From: Sphingomonas hengshuiensis
GTDB lineage: Bacteria; Pseudomonadota; Alphaproteobacteria; Sphingomonadales; Sphingomonadaceae
Direction of reading: 5' to 3'
Length of the DNA stretch: 64,000 nucleotides
Assembly (NCBI RefSeq): GCF_000935025.1
Contig: NZ_CP010836.1
Coordinates: 496,001 to 560,000 of the forward strand
The position numbers and the translations under genes were made by a program. The number at the start of each line of letters is the position of its first letter. Position 1 is the stretch's first letter. The notes under the pieces are model-generated. The model saw nothing but the letters and a program-made list of their open reading frames with translations. It was not told the origin of the DNA and did no database searches. Below are positions 37,378 through 45,869 of the stretch, piece by piece.

Positions 37378-38330
37378 GCGAAGAGCGTGGCCCCGTGTTC
37401 GGCGTAAAAGTCCAGGCGGTGGAGATAGGCCAGCGGGTCCTTGCGCGTCACCATCGCGTCGGCAGGGGTGTTGAGCCAGTCCCAGGCGCGGGTGAGGAAG
37501 AAGCGCAGTGCCGCACCCTCGGCCAGCACCGGCAGCGCGGCGCGTTCCTCGTCCAGCAGCGGGAAGTTGCCGGCATAGCCCTCGACCAGCGCGCTGCCGA
37601 CTGCGGCGTCATAGTGCGCGCCGGTCGCGTCGAACGCCCAGGCGCCGTGCATTACCGCCAGATCATAGGCGCGGATGTCGGTGCAGGCGAAGTAGAAGTC
37701 GATCAGCCCGCTGACCTGGTCGCCCAGCATCAGCACATTGTCGGGGAACAGGTCCGCATGGATCGCGGCGCGGGGAAGGTGGCGGGGCCATGCCGCCAAC
37801 AGCTTATCCACAGCCCGGTCCACATGATCGTAGAGTCCGGGCTGGATCGAATCGATCGCGCGCCCGCAGCGATCGAAGAACGGGCGCCAGTCGTCCACGC
37901 CCAGCGCATTGGGGCGTTCCAGCGTGAAATCGACGAGGCTCGCGTGCATCTGCCCCATCGCCGCCGCCGCCGCGCGCGCCTGAACCGGGGTGGGGTGCGA
38001 CACCGACAGGCCGGGAAGGAATTCGATCAGACAGGCCGGGCGGCCCTCCAGCTCGTGGATGATCCGCCCCTCGCGATCGGGGATCGCCGGGGGCACGCGG
38101 TTGCCGCGCGCGGCGAGATGATCGAGCAACGCCATGAAAAAGGGCAGGTCGCTCGCCGCAACGCGCTTTTCATACAGCGTCAGGATGAAGCGCGACCAGC
38201 TTGTCTCGACCAGATAGTTGCTGTTCTCGACCCCCTCGGCAATGCCCTTGGCCGAGACCAGTTCGCCCACGTCGAACCCGCGCAGAAACGCGCCCAGCGC
38301 CTCCGCCGAAACCTGCGTATAGACGGCCAT
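37374..38330 (-). CDS. thrB: Homoserine kinase, ThrB type II (APH-fold)
   Basis: This 318-aa protein is the alphaproteobacterial homoserine kinase of the aminoglycoside-phosphotransferase fold, not the GHMP type. Signatures: [27 protein letters not shown] (ATP-binding lobe), catalytic loop [14 protein letters not shown] and metal segment [21 protein letters not shown]. It phosphorylates homoserine in threonine synthesis. It overlaps both neighbours by ATGA junctions (ispH upstream, rnhA downstream), a cluster conserved in alphaproteobacteria. Confidence 0.95.
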   Translation of the reverse strand: MAVYTQVSAEALGAFLRGFDVGELVSAKGIAEGVENSNYLVETSWSRFILTLYEKRVAASDLPFFMALLDHLAARGNRVPPAIPDREGRIIHELEGRPACLIEFLPGLSVSHPTPVQARAAAAAMGQMHASLVDFTLERPNALGVDDWRPFFDRCGRAIDSIQPGLYDHVDRAVDKLLAAWPRHLPRAAIHADLFPDNVLMLGDQVSGLIDFYFACTDIRAYDLAVMHGAWAFDATGAHYDAAVGSALVEGYAGNFPLLDEERAALPVLAEGAALRFFLTRAWDWLNTPADAMVTRKDPLAYLHRLDFYAEHGATLFA

Positions 38331-39283
38331 CAGGCGGCTTCGAGGCCGCGGGGAAGCTTGAAAGCGATGTTTTCAGTCACGGTTTCGACCTGATGCTCAG
38401 TAACTGCGAAGCGCGTGGCGATGCGATCGACGACTTCGCGCACGAGCACTTCTGGGGCGGAGGCTCCGGCAGTGATTCCGATGGTGCGCAGTCCGTCGAA
38501 CCATTCGAAATCGATGTCGTCGGCGCGCTGGATCAGCGTAGCGCAGGTGCCGTTGCGGATCGCAACTTCCACCAGGCGCAGCGAATTGGACGATTTGGGC
38601 GAACCGATCACCAGCACCAGATCACAGGATTCGGCGATCGCCTTCACCGCCGCCTGCCGGTTCGACGTGGCATAGCAGATGTCGTCGGCGCCGGGCGCGA
38701 GGATCGCGGGAAAGCGTTGCTTCAGGACGGCAAGCACCGCAGCAGTGTCGTCGACGGACAGCGTCGTCTGGGTCAGGAAGGCGAGGTTCTCCGGGTCGGC
38801 TGCGACCACAGCCTCGGCGTCCTCCACCGTCTCGACCAAAGTCATCGCACCCTCGGGCACCTGGCCGAAGGTGCCGATCACCTCGGGGTGACCGGCATGG
38901 CCGATGAAAAGGATGTGCCGGCCCTGGCCGACCAGCCGTTCGGCCTGGCGATGGACCTTGGACACTAGTGGGCAGGTGGCGTCCAGGAAGGAAAGGCCAC
39001 GCTCCGCCGCCTTTGTCGGCACCGCCTTGGGCACGCCATGCGCGGAGAACACGACGGGCACGCCGTCGGGCACCTGGTCGAGCTCGTCGACGAAGATCGC
39101 GCCCTGCGCCTTCAGCGTGTCGACGACATATTTGTTATGGACGATTTCGTGGCGGACATAGACTGGGGCGCCGTATTTCTCGATCGCCAGTTCGACGATG
39201 CGGATCGCGCGGTCGACGCCTGCGCAGAAGCCGCGCGGGGCGGCGATCAGGAGGTTCAGCGGGGGTTTTGCAAGCTCGGTCAT
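38330..39283 (-). CDS. ispH: 4-hydroxy-3-methylbut-2-enyl diphosphate reductase
   Basis: IspH makes IPP and DMAPP, the last step of the non-mevalonate isoprenoid pathway, using a 4Fe-4S cluster. The 317-aa protein has the three cluster cysteines in [13 protein letters not shown] (Cys20), [11 protein letters not shown] and [14 protein letters not shown]. It also has the conserved [11 protein letters not shown] and [10 protein letters not shown] loops. The start is ATG at 39283. It leads the ispH-thrB-rnhA set. Confidence 0.96.
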   Translation of the reverse strand: MTELAKPPLNLLIAAPRGFCAGVDRAIRIVELAIEKYGAPVYVRHEIVHNKYVVDTLKAQGAIFVDELDQVPDGVPVVFSAHGVPKAVPTKAAERGLSFLDATCPLVSKVHRQAERLVGQGRHILFIGHAGHPEVIGTFGQVPEGAMTLVETVEDAEAVVAADPENLAFLTQTTLSVDDTAAVLAVLKQRFPAILAPGADDICYATSNRQAAVKAIAESCDLVLVIGSPKSSNSLRLVEVAIRNGTCATLIQRADDIDFEWFDGLRTIGITAGASAPEVLVREVVDRIATRFAVTEHQVETVTENIAFKLPRGLEAA

Positions 39284-39399
39284 GTCGCGGACGGGCTCTA
39301 CGCGATTGCTTGCGTGCGCGAAAGGCGGTTCCTATGGTGCCCGCGTTTCCGGGCCGCCCTTGCGGCGACCCGGCGGTTCCTGTTGAAAGGTCGCCCCCC

Positions 39400-40050
39400 T
39401 TGTCGCGTCGCTTCCCGCTTGCCAAGCTCGCCGTCCCCGCCCTGATCCTGCTGGCCGTGGGCGGTTGTTCCCGCACTGGCGAAATCGCCGAGGGGGGCAT
39501 CACTTCGGTGCGCTCTGCATGTCCGCGAGTCGGGGTTCCCGCCGGCACCGGCGACATTACCCTGTTCGATCCCCCCGCCAGCCGCGAAGCGACGGCGATC
39601 GATGTCACCGCGCTGATCACCAACGTCACCTCGACGTGCGACGATGCCGGCCCACAGATCCTGACGACCGTCAATTTCGACGTCTATGCCCGCCGTGCGA
39701 CCGCCGGGCCGGCGCGCGACGTGACCTTCCCCTATTTCATCACGGTGCTGCGCGGCGGATCGTCGGTGGTGGCGAAGCGCGTCCACAACGTGACGGTGCA
39801 TTTCGACGAGGGACAGTTGCGTGCGCAGGCGACGGGCACCGGCGGCTCGGCGATCGACCGCAACGCCGCCACGCTGCCCGACGATGTGCGCGAACGGCTG
39901 AATCGCAAGCGTAAGGCTGGCGACGAAGCGGCGGCGATGGACCCGCTGGCCGATCCCGCGATTCGCCAGTCGGTGCTGTCGGCCAGCTTCGAGGCGCTGG
40001 TCGGCTTCCAGCTGACTGAAGAACAACTCAAGTACAACGCGACTCGCTGA
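39400..40050 (+). CDS. Lipoprotein of unknown function
   Basis: A lipoprotein signal (FPLAKLAVPALILLAVGGC) fixes the N-terminus. The best start is TTG at 39400, with AAAGG 9 bp upstream, giving 216 aa and Cys23. An ATG at 39334 would add a 22-residue Pro-rich lead and is less likely. The body has two further cysteines (SACPRVGVPAG, VTSTCDDAGPQ) and an immunoglobulin-like strand pattern (DVTALITNVTSTC, FDVYARRATAGPARDVTFPYFITVLRGGSSVVAKR). No family recognised. It lies upstream of the glycine riboswitch, on the same strand, and is probably a separate transcript. Confidence 0.7.
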   Translation: MSRRFPLAKLAVPALILLAVGGCSRTGEIAEGGITSVRSACPRVGVPAGTGDITLFDPPASREATAIDVTALITNVTSTCDDAGPQILTTVNFDVYARRATAGPARDVTFPYFITVLRGGSSVVAKRVHNVTVHFDEGQLRAQATGTGGSAIDRNAATLPDDVRERLNRKRKAGDEAAAMDPLADPAIRQSVLSASFEALVGFQLTEEQLKYNATR

Positions 40051-40167
40051 GCCTGTCGGGTCGCCGCCCCGCGCCTTTTTTGTGCAACGCGGCGAACTCG
40101 ATTGACTCGCACCGCGCGGGACGGCACCAAGGGTTTAGTCGATGGCGGGAAACCGCCAGAGGCGCGC

Positions 40168-40383
40168 GAGGGAGAGTGTGGGGGGAAACCCCCGCCGCCG
40201 AAGGAGCAACCGCCCCGGAATCTCTCAGGCAACAGGGACCGCGCGTGCCACGACACTCTGGAAAGCGCCCCGCGCAGGTGGGGCCACCGAAGGGGTAACT
40301 GCGGCAGTCCGCAGGAAAGCTCTCAGGTTCCGTGACAGAGGGGGCGATGGTCTGAGGCGCATGTTCGTGCGTCTTGTCCATCG
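40168..40383 (+). promoter_or_regulatory. Tandem glycine riboswitch upstream of gcvT
   Basis: Two glycine aptamers in series show the conserved gcvT-motif segments. Aptamer 1: GGAGAGTG (40171-40178), CCGAAGGAGCAA (40198-40209), CTCTCAGGCAACAGGGACCG (40222-40241) and ACTCTGGAAAG (40255-40265). Aptamer 2: CACCGAAGGGGTAACTG (40285-40301) and CTCTCAGG to ACAGAGGGG (40320-40344). A hairpin follows that could be the expression platform: CGATGG (40345-40350) pairs with CCATCG (40378-40383), enclosing GGCGCA/TGCGTC. Glycine binding is expected to turn on the cleavage operon. A TTGACT box at 40102-40107 may be the -35 of its promoter. Confidence 0.93.
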
Positions 40384-40407
40384 ATCCACTGTCAACGGAG
40401 TGCCAAG

Positions 40408-41622
40408 ATGAGCCGCGAAGTCCACAACGGACCTACAGACGACAACCAGGCGCGCGGCACCGACACTTCGGGCGATGCCGAGGGCGGCGAAGACGCAATT
40501 GCGCTGGCCCAGCTCCCGCTCGACGCCTGGCACCGCGCCCGCGGCGGCCGGATGGTGCCCTTCGCGGGCTATGAGATGCCGGTCCAGTATGAAGGCATCA
40601 TGGCCGAGCATCTGTGGACGCGCGACCATGCCGGACTGTTCGATGTCAGCCATATGGGCCAGTTGCTGTTTTCGGGCGAGGCGTTCGACGTCGCGCTGGA
40701 GACGCTGCTTCCCGGCGAGATCACCGGGCTGGGCGAGGGGCGGATGCGCTATTCGCTGCTGCTGGCCGAAAATGGCGGCATCCATGACGATCTGATGCTG
40801 ACCCGGCTGCCCGCCGCCAATGCGTTCGAGATCGAAGGCGGTGCGATCTACATGGTCGTCAACGGCGCGACCAAATGGGACGATCTGGGCGTGCTGCGCG
40901 AATTCCTGCCCGATGAGGTCGTGATCAATCACCTCGACGAACAGGCGCTGCTGGCGTTGCAGGGCCCCCAGGCGGTGACTGCGCTGGAGCGCGTCGTTCC
41001 CGGCGTGTCGGCGCTGACCTTCATGACCGCCGCCGCATTCGAATGGCAGGGCAATCCGCTGTGGATCAGCCGTTCGGGCTACACCGGCGAGGATGGGTTC
41101 GAGATTTCGCTTCCGGGCGATGCCGCCGAGGCGTTTGCCGACGCGCTGACGGCGCAGCCCGAGGTCAAGCCGATCGGGCTGGGTGCGCGCGACTCGCTGC
41201 GGCTGGAGGCGGGGTTGCCGCTCTATGGACATGACCTCGACCTGGAGACCACGCCGGTCGCTGCTGACCTGGGCTTTGCGCTGTCGAAGCGCCGCCGCGA
41301 GCAGGGCGGCTTTCCCGGCCATGCGCGGATCATGGCCGAGCGCGAGAGCGGGCCGATCGTGAAGCGCGTCGGGCTGATCGTCGACGGCCGCCAGCCGGTG
41401 CGCGAAGGCGCGATGGTGCTGGGTTCCGAGGGCAGCGAAGTCGGCAAGGTGACGAGCGGCGGCTTTGCCCCCTCGGTCCAGAAGCCGATCGCCATGGCCT
41501 ATGTCCCGCTCGCGCTGGCGACGCCGGGGACGCGCATCACGCTTGCCCAGCGCGGCAAGGTTCATTCCGCGGAGGTCGTTGCGATGCCCTTCGTTCCCCA
41601 TCGCTATGTCAGAAAGGGCTGA
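40408..41622 (+). CDS. gcvT: Glycine cleavage system T protein (aminomethyltransferase)
   Basis: GcvT moves the methylene group from aminomethylated H protein to tetrahydrofolate, releasing ammonia. The 404-aa protein shows LDAWHRARGGRMVPFAGYEMPVQYEGIMAEH, then LFDVSHMGQ. Substrate-site segments are MRYSLLLAENGGIHDDLMLTR and ISRSGYTGEDGFEISLP, and the C-terminal GKVTSGGFAPSVQKPIAMAYV is present. It carries an unusual hydrophilic N-terminal extension of about 35 residues before the conserved core. It is the first gene of gcvT-gcvH-gcvPA-gcvPB and sits 24 bp after the riboswitch. Confidence 0.97.
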   Translation: MSREVHNGPTDDNQARGTDTSGDAEGGEDAIALAQLPLDAWHRARGGRMVPFAGYEMPVQYEGIMAEHLWTRDHAGLFDVSHMGQLLFSGEAFDVALETLLPGEITGLGEGRMRYSLLLAENGGIHDDLMLTRLPAANAFEIEGGAIYMVVNGATKWDDLGVLREFLPDEVVINHLDEQALLALQGPQAVTALERVVPGVSALTFMTAAAFEWQGNPLWISRSGYTGEDGFEISLPGDAAEAFADALTAQPEVKPIGLGARDSLRLEAGLPLYGHDLDLETTPVAADLGFALSKRRREQGGFPGHARIMAERESGPIVKRVGLIVDGRQPVREGAMVLGSEGSEVGKVTSGGFAPSVQKPIAMAYVPLALATPGTRITLAQRGKVHSAEVVAMPFVPHRYVRKG

Positions 41623-41625
41623 TCC

Positions 41626-41997
41626 ATGAGCCGTTATTACACCGAAGATCATGAATGGGTCGAAGTCGATGGCGACATCGGGACCGTCGGCATCAGCGAA
41701 TATGCGCAGGGTCAGTTGGGCGACATCGTGTTCGTCGAAGTCCCCGAAGAGGGCAAGGAACTGACCAAGGGCGACGATGCCGCCGTGGTCGAGAGCGTCA
41801 AGGCGGCGTCCGACGTCTATTCGCCGGTTTCCGGGACGGTGATCGAGGGCAATGACGACCTCGCCGACAACCCCGCGCTGGTGAACGAGGACCCGGAGGG
41901 CGATGGCTGGTTCTTCAAGCTGACGCTGAGCGATCCGGACGAGATCGACGGGCTGATGGACGAAGCGAAATACGCGGCGTTCGTGGCGAAGCTGTAA
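41626..41997 (+). CDS. gcvH: Glycine cleavage system H protein
   Basis: GcvH is the lipoyl-bearing shuttle of the complex. The 123-aa protein reads [26 protein letters not shown] at the start and carries the lipoylation site [14 protein letters not shown], with Lys59 modified. The start lies 3 bp after the gcvT stop. lipB, whose product starts lipoylation, is at 1.1 kb. Confidence 0.97.
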   Translation: MSRYYTEDHEWVEVDGDIGTVGISEYAQGQLGDIVFVEVPEEGKELTKGDDAAVVESVKAASDVYSPVSGTVIEGNDDLADNPALVNEDPEGDGWFFKLTLSDPDEIDGLMDEAKYAAFVAKL

Positions 41998-42003
41998 GTC
42001 CAT

Positions 42004-42106
42004 CCCCCTCCCGCTTGCGGGAGGGGGCAGGGGAGGGCGTGGCCGCGAGCAACGCGCTTCCGATTTTCATTCCCTCCCCCGACCCCTCCCGCAAGCGGAA
42101 GGGGAG
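42004..42106. repeat. Palindromic mini-element between gcvH and gcvPA
   Basis: The left hairpin is CCCCCTCCCGC-tt-GCGGGAGGGGG (42004-42027). The right part holds the complementary CCCTCCCCCGACCCCTCCCGC-rich arm, ending GCGGAAGGGGAG near 42106. It is of the same subfamily as the copy inside rnr. Its purine-rich right end, GGGGAGAAGGAG, lies at the position expected for the gcvPA ribosome-binding site. Confidence 0.9.
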
Positions 42107-42118
42107 AAGGAGCAGATC

Positions 42119-43477
42119 ATGCGCTACCTACCTCTCACCCCTGCCGACCGTACCGAGATGCTGCGCGTCGTGGGCGCGCAGACGATCGATGACCTGTTCG
42201 TCGACGTGCCCCAATCCGCGCGGCTCGACGGGCCGGTCCATGGCTTGCCCAACCATGCCAGCGAGCTTGCGGTCGAGCGCCACATGGCGGCGCTGGCGCG
42301 GAAGAACCTGACGGCGGGGGACGTACCGTTCTTCCTGGGGGCGGGGGCGTATCGGCATCATGTGCCCGCCAGCGTCGATCATTTGATCCAGCGCGGCGAG
42401 TTCCTGACGGCCTATACGCCGTACCAGCCCGAGATCGCGCAGGGCACGCTCCAGATGATGTTCGAGTTCCAGAGCCAGGTCGCGCGCCTGCTGGGCTGCG
42501 ACGTCGCCAATGCGTCGATGTACGATGGATCGACGGCGTGCTGGGAAGCGATCGTGATGGCGCGTCGGGTGACGAAGCGCGGCAAGGCGATCCTGTCGGG
42601 CGGGCTGCATCCGCATTATGTGTCGGTCGCCAACACGATGGCGAAGTTCACCGGCGACGTGCTCCACACCGCGCTGCCGGTGCTGACTCCCGAGCCCGAT
42701 ACCGACGATCTGATCGCGGCGATCGACGGCGATACGTCGTGCGTGGTCGTGCAATATCCCGATATTCTGGGCCGCATCGGCGACCTGTCGAAGCTGGCCG
42801 ACGCCTGCCACGCGAAAAAGGCGCTGCTGATCGCGGTCGTCACCGAGCCGGTGGCGCTGGGTGCGCTCCGGTCGCCGGGCGAGATGGGCGCGGACATCGT
42901 GGTCGGCGAGGGCCAGTCGATCGGCGTCGGGCTCCAGTTCGGCGGCCCCTATGTCGGGCTGTTCGCCTGTTCGGAAAAGCTGGTGCGCCAGATGCCGGGC
43001 CGGCTGTGCGGCGAGACTGTGGACGCCGAGGGCAAGCGCGGCTTCGTGCTCACGCTGTCCACCCGCGAGCAGCATATCCGCCGCGAAAAAGCGACGAGCA
43101 ACATCTGCACCAGCTCGGTGCTGTGCGCGCTCGCCTGGTCGATCCACATGACCTTGCTGGGCGAAAAGGGCCTGCGCCAGTTGGCCGCCGTCAACCATGC
43201 GGGCGCGAGTGCCGCCGCCGACCGGCTGGCGCAGGTGCCGGGCGTGGAATTGGTGACGCCGCGCTTCTTCAACGAGTTCACGCTGAAGCTGTCGAAGGAG
43301 GCGCGGCCGGTGGTCCGCACGCTGGCCGATCGCGGCATTTTGGCGGGGGTGTCGCTGGGGCGGCTGTATCCGGGCGAGGGCGCGCTCGAACATGGGCTGG
43401 TGGTCGCGGTGACCGAGACGACGACGGCGGAGGATGTGGAGACGCTTGCCTCTGCGCTTGAGGAGGTGCTGGCATGA
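42119..43477 (+). CDS. gcvPA: Glycine dehydrogenase (decarboxylating) subunit 1
   Basis: This 452-aa protein is the N-terminal half of the split P protein. It reads [20 protein letters not shown] at the start, then [41 protein letters not shown] and [20 protein letters not shown], all typical. With subunit 2 it decarboxylates glycine using PLP. The ATG at 42119 is preceded by a purine-rich sequence that belongs to the end of a repeat element. The stop is TGA within an ATGA that may once have been the overlapping gcvPB start. Confidence 0.96.
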   Translation: MRYLPLTPADRTEMLRVVGAQTIDDLFVDVPQSARLDGPVHGLPNHASELAVERHMAALARKNLTAGDVPFFLGAGAYRHHVPASVDHLIQRGEFLTAYTPYQPEIAQGTLQMMFEFQSQVARLLGCDVANASMYDGSTACWEAIVMARRVTKRGKAILSGGLHPHYVSVANTMAKFTGDVLHTALPVLTPEPDTDDLIAAIDGDTSCVVVQYPDILGRIGDLSKLADACHAKKALLIAVVTEPVALGALRSPGEMGADIVVGEGQSIGVGLQFGGPYVGLFACSEKLVRQMPGRLCGETVDAEGKRGFVLTLSTREQHIRREKATSNICTSSVLCALAWSIHMTLLGEKGLRQLAAVNHAGASAAADRLAQVPGVELVTPRFFNEFTLKLSKEARPVVRTLADRGILAGVSLGRLYPGEGALEHGLVVAVTETTTAEDVETLASALEEVLA

Positions 43478-43495
43478 TGCGGGGCACCTCTCAAT

Positions 43496-43556
43496 CCGTT
43501 CGCCCGGAGCCTGTCGAAAGGCCGCTGGGGTGCTTCGACCAGCTCAGCACGAACGG
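43496..43556. repeat. REP-like inverted repeat between gcvPA and gcvPB
   Basis: The ends CCGTTCG (43496-43502) and CGAACGG (43550-43556) enclose GAGCCTGTCGAA and TTCGACCAGCTC, complementary with mismatches. This is a second repeat type, distinct from the CCTCTCCC family, and its GACAGGCTC-type core is common in sphingomonad intergenic DNA. It is flanked by an 18-bp direct repeat (16 matches) at 43460-43477 and 43570-43587. Confidence 0.85.
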
Positions 43557-43583
43557 TTTTGATGGCATCGAGGAGCCGCTGGC

Positions 43584-45254
43584 ATGAACACGATCAACCA
43601 GAGCGGATGGCGCCCGACGACGCCGGTTGCGGGCGAGAGCGGCGGCCAGACCTTCACCGGAAACCGCGCGCTGATGCTGGAAGAGCCGCTGATCTTCGAG
43701 ATCGGGTCGGCGGATGTGACGGGAGTGGATTTTGACATAGCTCCCTCTCCCCGCTTGCGGGGAGAGGGTCGGGGAGAGGGGCCTGAGCCTCACGCCGCTA
43801 TGCCTGCCGCACTGCCCCTCTCCCCGACCCTCTCCCCTGAAGGGGAGAGGGAGAGCCGGCTGGGCACCCTCGCCCGCACCGCCCCCATCGGGCTGCCGGG
43901 CCTGTCCGAGCCGGAGACGGTGCGGCATTATACCCGGCTCAGCCGCCAGAATTATGCGATCGATCTGGGGCTGTTCCCGCTGGGTAGCTGCACGATGAAG
44001 CATAATCCGCGCCTCAACGAGCGGATGGCGCGGTTGCCGGGCTTCGCCGACGTGCATCCGTTAACCCCGGTCGATTCGTGCCAGGGCGCGTTCGAGGTGA
44101 TCCACCAGCTTGCGCATTGGCTGGTGACGCTGACCGGCATGACCTCGGTCGCGATGAGCCCCAAGGCGGGCGCGCATGGCGAATTGTGCGGCGTTCTCGC
44201 GATCCGCGCGGCGCTGGACGCGCGCGGCGAGACGGCGCGGCGCGTGATGCTAGTCCCCGAAAGCGCGCACGGCACCAACCCGGCGACGGCGGCCTTTGCG
44301 GGCTTTGCCGTGGAGGATATTCCGGCCACCGCCGAGGGGCGTGTCGACGTAGCGGCGCTCAAGGCGCGGCTGGGGCCGGACGTGGCGGGGGTGATGATCA
44401 CCAATCCCAACACCTGCGGCCTGTTCGAGCCCGATTTGAAGGACATCAGCGACGCGGTGCACGCGGCGGGCGGCTTCGTCTATTGCGACGGCGCGAACTT
44501 CAACGCGATCGTCGGTCGGGTGCGTCCGGGCGACCTGGGCGTCGATGCGATGCACATCAACCTGCACAAGACCTTCTCGACGCCGCATGGCGGCGGCGGG
44601 CCGGGGTCGGGGCCGGTGGTGTTCTCTCAGGCACTCACCCCCTATGCCCCGCTGCCCTTTGTCGAGCGGCAGGGCGACCGCTTCGTGCTGGTCGAGGAAG
44701 AGACTGCGGGCGAGCATCATGCGGGCAGCTTTGGCCGGATGGTGGCGTTCCATGGCCAGATGGGGATGTTTACGCGGGCCCTGACGTACATTCTCTCGCA
44801 CGGCGCCGACGGGCTGCGGCAGGTCGCCGAGGATGCGGTGCTCAACGCCAATTACGTGCTGCGCTCGATGGAGGACGTGCTCGAGGCGCCCTTCGCGAAG
44901 ACCGGGCCGTGCATGCACGAGGCGATCTTCAGCGACAAGGGGCTGCCCGAGGGCTTCTCGACGATCGACATTGCCAAGGGGCTGATCGACGAAGGGTATC
45001 ACCCGATGACGGTCTATTTCCCGCTGGTCGTGCACGGCGCGATGCTGGTCGAGCCGACCGAGACCGAGAGCAAGGCGGCGCTCGACCAGTTCATCGGCGC
45101 GTTCCGTTCGGTCGCCGCGCGCGCCCGGAATGGCGAGCCGGCGCTCAAGACCGCGCCGCACTTCGCCCCGCGCCGCCGCCTCGACGAGACGCTGGCCGCG
45201 CGCAAGCCGGTGCTGGCGTGGAAGGAGCCGGTGGTGGCGAAGGCCGCCGAGTGA
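43584..45254 (+). CDS. gcvPB: Glycine dehydrogenase (decarboxylating) subunit 2, with in-frame palindrome insertion
   Basis: This 556-aa protein is the PLP-binding half of the split P protein. The PLP Lys329 is in HINLHKTFSTPHGGGGPGSGP. ALMLEEPLIFEIGS (N-terminal region), YAIDLGLFPLGSCTMKHNPR and GVMITNPNTCGLFEPD are typical. Residues about 53-90 (APSPRLRGEGRGEG to TLSPEGERE) are encoded by a 113-bp palindromic mini-element and break the normal link between the N-terminal strand and the segment LPGLSEPETVRHYTRLSRQN. The rest looks intact. It closes the glycine cleavage operon; a hairpin follows. Confidence 0.95.
   Translation: MNTINQSGWRPTTPVAGESGGQTFTGNRALMLEEPLIFEIGSADVTGVDFDIAPSPRLRGEGRGEGPEPHAAMPAALPLSPTLSPEGERESRLGTLARTAPIGLPGLSEPETVRHYTRLSRQNYAIDLGLFPLGSCTMKHNPRLNERMARLPGFADVHPLTPVDSCQGAFEVIHQLAHWLVTLTGMTSVAMSPKAGAHGELCGVLAIRAALDARGETARRVMLVPESAHGTNPATAAFAGFAVEDIPATAEGRVDVAALKARLGPDVAGVMITNPNTCGLFEPDLKDISDAVHAAGGFVYCDGANFNAIVGRVRPGDLGVDAMHINLHKTFSTPHGGGGPGSGPVVFSQALTPYAPLPFVERQGDRFVLVEEETAGEHHAGSFGRMVAFHGQMGMFTRALTYILSHGADGLRQVAEDAVLNANYVLRSMEDVLEAPFAKTGPCMHEAIFSDKGLPEGFSTIDIAKGLIDEGYHPMTVYFPLVVHGAMLVEPTETESKAALDQFIGAFRSVAARARNGEPALKTAPHFAPRRRLDETLAARKPVLAWKEPVVAKAAE
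43741..43853. repeat. Palindromic mini-element inside gcvPB
   Basis: The ends are CTCCCTCTCCCC (43741-43752) and GGGGAGAGGGAG (43842-43853). The internal arms GGGGAGAGGGTCGGGGAGAG and CTCTCCCCGACCCTCTCCCC are perfect complements. It has the same length and family as the second glyS insertion, and is read in the same codon phase at both ends (it enters as P-S-P and leaves as G-E-R-E). Confidence 0.95.
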
Positions 45255-45263
45255 AAGCAGGGA

Positions 45264-45288
45264 CCGGGGGCGGGAATGCCGCCTCCGG
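45264..45288. terminator. Hairpin between convergent gcvPB and methyltransferase gene
   Basis: A 10-bp stem (CCGGGGGCGG / CCGCCTCCGG, one G-T pair) with a 5-nt loop lies 9 bp past the gcvPB stop and 6 bp before the end of the convergent gene. There is no T-tract. It may stop transcripts from both sides. Confidence 0.45.
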
Positions 45289-45294
45289 CTCCGG

Positions 45295-45762
45295 TCAGAA
45301 CCAGCGGCGCACGTTGTCGCGATACAGCCGGTAGCGTTCGCCGAACCGCGCCTCCAGCAGGCGCTCTTCCGTCTCGACGACTTCGCGCTCGACCACCAGC
45401 ATAAGCGGAATCAGCGCGAGGACCGAGACCATCGAATCGAGGAAGATCGCCGCGCCGAGATAGGCGATCGCGAGCCCGAGCAGCATCGGGTTGCGCGAGC
45501 GGGCATAGACGCCGTCGCTGACCAGTCGCGGCTCGCCGCGCCACGGATCGACCCCCTCGTCGCGAAAACGCGCAGCGGCAGCGGACACAATCGCGCCCCC
45601 CAGCAACAGGCCGATCACCCCGATTCCGCGTTCGAACGCGCCGCTCAGCGGCAGGCCGGGCTGGCCGAGAATGCGGCTGACGACCAGCGCGGCGATCAGC
45701 GCGCCGACGAACAACACGATCGGGTGAACGCCACTCAGGCCGCTACGGGTTTCGATGTTCAT
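45295..45762 (-). CDS. Membrane methyltransferase of the isoprenylcysteine/PEMT-like family
   Basis: This 155-aa protein has three to four spans (HPIVLFVGALIAALVV, GVIGLLLGGAIVSAAAA, MLLGLAIAYLGAAIFLDSM). It also carries the family motif LVSDGVYARSRNPMLLG, followed by the C-terminal VEREVVETEERLLEARFGERYRLYRDNVRRW, typical of isoprenylcysteine carboxyl methyltransferase-like proteins. It likely methylates a membrane lipid or small amphiphile using SAM; the substrate is unknown. It is convergent with gcvPB. Confidence 0.88.
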   Translation of the reverse strand: MNIETRSGLSGVHPIVLFVGALIAALVVSRILGQPGLPLSGAFERGIGVIGLLLGGAIVSAAAARFRDEGVDPWRGEPRLVSDGVYARSRNPMLLGLAIAYLGAAIFLDSMVSVLALIPLMLVVEREVVETEERLLEARFGERYRLYRDNVRRWF

Positions 45763-45869
45763 AAGTCCCCTCCGAGCGATCTGATGGACCGGATGACACG
45801 GAACTGCAACGGGGCGACTCTGCGTCGCGGCGCTTGTGTTCGGCGGGTGGGTGGGCGAGTCTGGCGCGC

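Noticed and set aside
40051..40167. A coding region before the riboswitch
   Set aside because: Small open frames here have no protein-like composition. The stretch holds the lipoprotein 3' end and a probable promoter for gcvT.
43499..43557. A short gene in the gcvPA-gcvPB gap
   Set aside because: The gap is explained by an inverted repeat, and no start with ribosome-binding site gives a plausible product.
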